Positions 7,736-9,416 of a DNA stretch of 9,416 nucleotides are shown here, piece after piece. The first letter of the stretch is position 1; each line of letters begins with the position of its first letter. The stretch is taken from contig JAPLJE010000326.1 in NCBI GenBank assembly GCA_026388755.1, positions 1 through 9,416 on the forward strand. Direction: 5' to 3'. The DNA comes from Deltaproteobacteria bacterium. GTDB lineage: Bacteria > Desulfobacterota > Desulfobacteria > Desulfobacterales > Desulfatirhabdiaceae. The notes beneath the pieces were generated by a model. It searched no databases. It was not told the origin of the DNA and saw nothing but the letters and a program-made list of their open reading frames with translations. The translations under genes and the position numbers were made by a program.

Positions 7736-7768
7736 CTTTCTCTGCAGCAGGAGTCTTCATACAACTGG

Positions 7769-9154
7769 ATGAACGTTCGCAAAAAAACAACCATAGCCGG
7801 CCCGCTTACACCGACCGAAGCCATCCTTGAAAGCATTTCAGATGGTGTTTTCACGGTGGACCGGGAGTGGCGCATCACTTCGTTTAACCGGGCGGCCGAG
7901 AAGATTACCAAAACATCCCGCAGCGAGGCCATCGGCCGGTTCTGCTCGGAAGTGTTCCGCTCCAGCATGTGCGAAATCGAATGCGCACTGCGGCGGACCC
8001 TGAAAAACCGCAAAGCGATCATCGGCCAGTCCGGGTACATAATTGATGCGGAAGGTACCCGCATTCCAGTCAGCGTTTCCACTGCGGTCCTTCGGGACGG
8101 TCAGGGACAGATTATCGGCGGAGCGGAGACTTTCCGAGATCTGAGTGAAGTCGAGGCGCTACGTCAAGAGCTGGAGGGGCGTTTTCACGTCGGGGATCTT
8201 TCAAGCCGCAGCCCCCTGATGCAAAAGGTATTCGATGTCCTTCCCGCCATCGCGGCCAGCCCCAGTACGGTGCTGATCCTCGGAGAAACCGGAACCGGCA
8301 AGGAACTGGTGGCGAAAACGATTCACGCACTGAGTCCCCAAAGCAAAAAACCCTTTATTGCAGTCAATTGCGGCGCTTTGCCGGATACCCTTCTGGAATC
8401 CGAACTCTTCGGATATAAGGCCGGTGCCTTTACCGGCGCGGGAAAGGACAAGCCGGGGCGTTTTGCGATGGCCAAAAACGGAACCCTTTTTCTGGATGAA
8501 ATCGGTGAAGTGAGCCCGGCGTTTCAGGTGCGGCTCCTGCGGGTGCTCCAGGACCGGACCTACGAACCCCTGGGTGCGACCCAATCCGAAACTACCAGCG
8601 CCAGGATCATTGTTGCGACCAACAAGGACCTGTCCGAACTGGTGCGCCAGCATGTATTCCGTGAGGATTTGTACTATCGCGTGAATGTCATCCGAGTCGA
8701 ACTGCCGCCGCTTCGCCGGCGAAAGGAAGATATTCCGCTGCTGGTGGCGCAATTTATCGCCCGGTTCAACCGGCTTCAGCAAAAAACCACCCGGGGAATT
8801 GCCCCCGAAGCGATTTCCCTGCTCATGGCCCATGACTGGCCGGGAAACATCCGCGAGCTGGAAAACGCAATCGAACGCGCCTTTATCCTGTGCAACGAGG
8901 GTGTCATTGCCATCGAACATCTGCCCGAAGAGCTGTCGGCCCGTTACACGACACGGATATGTCATGCCGATATGCAGACATCCCGGGAGCTGATGGAGGC
9001 CCAGGCCATTCGAAACGCCCTGGAGCAAACGGATTTTAACCGTCTGGCCGCAGCCGGATCGCTCGGTATCCACAAGAGCACCCTGTTCCGTAAGATGAAG
9101 CTGCTGGGTCTTTCCCTGCCGTCAAGGGATGGACGAACTCGAATCCCTAAATAA
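7769..9154 (+). CDS. PAS-domain sigma-54-dependent transcriptional activator (AAA+, Fis-type HTH)
   Basis: A 461-residue enhancer-binding protein that remodels sigma-54 RNA polymerase by ATP hydrolysis. An N-terminal PAS domain (about 15-128) carries C59, C68 and C72, a cysteine group that could sense redox state or hold a metal or cluster (inference). The AAA+ domain (about 143-375) has Walker A GETGTGKE (172-179), the sigma-54 contact loop GAFTGA (219-224), Walker B GTLFLDEI (238-245) and arginines in FREDLYYR (R298, R304). The intact GAFTGA supports true sigma-54 dependence. The C-terminus (about 405-447) is a Fis-type helix-turn-helix (LAAAGSLGIHKSTLFRKMK). There is no receiver domain, so control is probably through PAS rather than phosphorylation. 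ATG 7769 is the only reasonable start: the frame is closed by a stop at 7733 and has no other ATG or GTG before the PAS domain. The ribosome binding site is poor, GGAG at 7750-7753 lying 15 nt away. Its target promoters are not visible; the upstream Hdr operon is a candidate. Confidence 0.95.
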   Translation: MNVRKKTTIAGPLTPTEAILESISDGVFTVDREWRITSFNRAAEKITKTSRSEAIGRFCSEVFRSSMCEIECALRRTLKNRKAIIGQSGYIIDAEGTRIPVSVSTAVLRDGQGQIIGGAETFRDLSEVEALRQELEGRFHVGDLSSRSPLMQKVFDVLPAIAASPSTVLILGETGTGKELVAKTIHALSPQSKKPFIAVNCGALPDTLLESELFGYKAGAFTGAGKDKPGRFAMAKNGTLFLDEIGEVSPAFQVRLLRVLQDRTYEPLGATQSETTSARIIVATNKDLSELVRQHVFREDLYYRVNVIRVELPPLRRRKEDIPLLVAQFIARFNRLQQKTTRGIAPEAISLLMAHDWPGNIRELENAIERAFILCNEGVIAIEHLPEELSARYTTRICHADMQTSRELMEAQAIRNALEQTDFNRLAAAGSLGIHKSTLFRKMKLLGLSLPSRDGRTRIPK

Positions 9155-9242
9155 CCAGTGAAGTGCCGGCAATCAGCCCGAATGCGAAAATGATCCTCAG
9201 AAATACCATGAGCACATTCAGTCGGTACAAGAGAAATACCAC
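9147..9242 (-). CDS. Possible 31-residue hydrophobic membrane peptide
   Basis: A GTG start (9242-9240) overlaps the TAG stop of the upstream minus-strand gene by one base (TAGTG). The peptide is almost entirely hydrophobic, with two arginines and one asparagine, and could form one membrane helix (LMVFLRIIFAFGLIAGTSLV). It ends at 9147, overlapping the last 8 nt of the convergent sigma-54 activator gene. A GGGG run just upstream is a weak ribosome binding site. The one-base overlap and composition are suggestive, but the frame is short and no family is recognised; it may be chance or the remnant of a longer membrane protein. Confidence 0.22.
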   Translation of the reverse strand: MVFLLYRLNVLMVFLRIIFAFGLIAGTSLVI

Positions 9243-9416
9243 TAACCCCAGTGCCGGATCAGCCTTTTTCCATCCCGGAGCTCAGCCCGTATTTTCTCCA
9301 TATGACGCAGGATGGCGAGTTCGCGCTCCAGAACAGTCACATTGATTTTAAGTTGGTCCGAGAGCCTACCGGGTTCCGCAGGGCCTTCCTTGCGCAGAAC
9401 TGCAAGAACCTCTTGT
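9242..9416 (-). CDS. C-terminal end of a small winged-helix-like protein (5' partial)
   Basis: The minus-strand frame is open from base 9415 to a TAG at 9244-9242, giving 57 residues of a protein that begins beyond the right edge. The visible part reads as helix (EVLAVLRKEG), a helix-turn-helix-like stretch (PGRLSDQLKINVTVLERELAILRH, shown here only as key residues P15, L18, L22, V26, L29, L36), then a beta-hairpin wing ending RLIRHWG. This pattern resembles small winged-helix regulators of the FeoC or MarR-like kind, but I do not recognise the exact family. The organised amphipathic pattern, and the lack of any competing plus-strand gene here, support it as real coding sequence. It faces the sigma-54 activator tail to tail. 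Confidence 0.55.
   Translation of the reverse strand, partial: QEVLAVLRKEGPAEPGRLSDQLKINVTVLERELAILRHMEKIRAELRDGKRLIRHWG

Larger units (their letters stand above)
7439..7768. other. Intergenic region between the Hdr/signalling operon and the sigma-54 activator gene
   Basis: This 330-nt stretch holds no convincing protein gene. Reading left to right it has a 14-bp palindrome, a weak hairpin ending in a T-run, a 10-bp sequence present twice, and a sigma-70-like promoter between the two copies. No -24/-12 element of the form TGGCAC-N4-TTGC was found by eye, so nothing here suggests that the sigma-54 activator drives its own gene from this spacer. No tRNA- or riboswitch-like fold was recognised by eye. 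Confidence 0.6.

Noticed and set aside
7439..7768. Possible sigma-54 (-24/-12) promoter in the spacer
   Set aside because: TGGCAGG near 7615 looks like a -24 half, but no TTGC follows at the required spacing.
8201..9073. Long minus-strand open frame (290 codons) opposite the sigma-54 activator
   Set aside because: The plus strand encodes unmistakable AAA+ motifs here; the antisense translation has no recognisable domain and is a codon-bias shadow.
1..9416. CRISPR arrays, insertion sequences, tRNA or rRNA genes
   Set aside because: No regularly spaced repeats, transposase motifs, terminal inverted repeats or cloverleaf-like segments were seen on either strand.

Overview
The window looks like chromosomal DNA from an anaerobic member of the Desulfobacterota (a sulfate reducer or syntroph of the Desulfobacterales type). 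The evidence is a heterodisulfide-reductase-like (Hdr) gene set, a sensor kinase with periplasmic c-type haem motifs, PAS domains carrying cysteine clusters, and a sigma-54 activator. The assignment rests on family knowledge and recognisable motifs, not on a database search.

Bases 1-7438 are one tight plus-strand gene set entering from the left edge: an HdrA-like flavin/iron-sulfur protein (5' end missing), HdrC, HdrB, a membrane histidine kinase, and a soluble receiver-kinase protein. Gaps are 8 nt, a 4-nt overlap, 13 nt and a 29-nt overlap, so co-transcription and partial translational coupling are very likely. Bases 7439-7768 are non-coding and hold a 14-bp palindrome, a weak terminator-like hairpin, a 10-bp direct repeat and a plausible sigma-70-type promoter. 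A PAS/AAA+/Fis sigma-54 activator follows (7769-9154). From the right edge, on the minus strand, comes the 3' end of a small winged-helix-like protein (9242-9416), converging on the activator.

The most striking point is at the left edge. The first ~34 codons in the window read as the C-terminal end of a response-regulator receiver domain (Lys-Pro-Phe motif) and run without a stop into an HdrA core. The same operon also encodes a haem-type sensor kinase and a REC-kinase protein. The working picture is that the periplasmic sensor reads redox state or a ligand, phosphate passes through the REC-kinase, and a receiver built into the HdrA subunit receives it, so that a cytoplasmic HdrABC electron-transfer complex is controlled directly by phosphorylation. 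The fusion is seen in the sequence; the phosphorelay is inference. The receiver's phospho-acceptor Asp, and whatever precedes the receiver, lie outside the window.

The HdrA protein is a tandem: a first module of which only the C-terminal half is visible, with altered flavin-fold motifs, followed by a complete second module with two C-terminal [4Fe-4S] motifs. HdrC and HdrB keep all their expected cluster ligands, so the electron path from HdrA through HdrC to the HdrB disulfide-reducing site appears intact. The electron donor partner (hydrogenase, formate dehydrogenase or Flx-type) and the real disulfide substrate cannot be read from this window.
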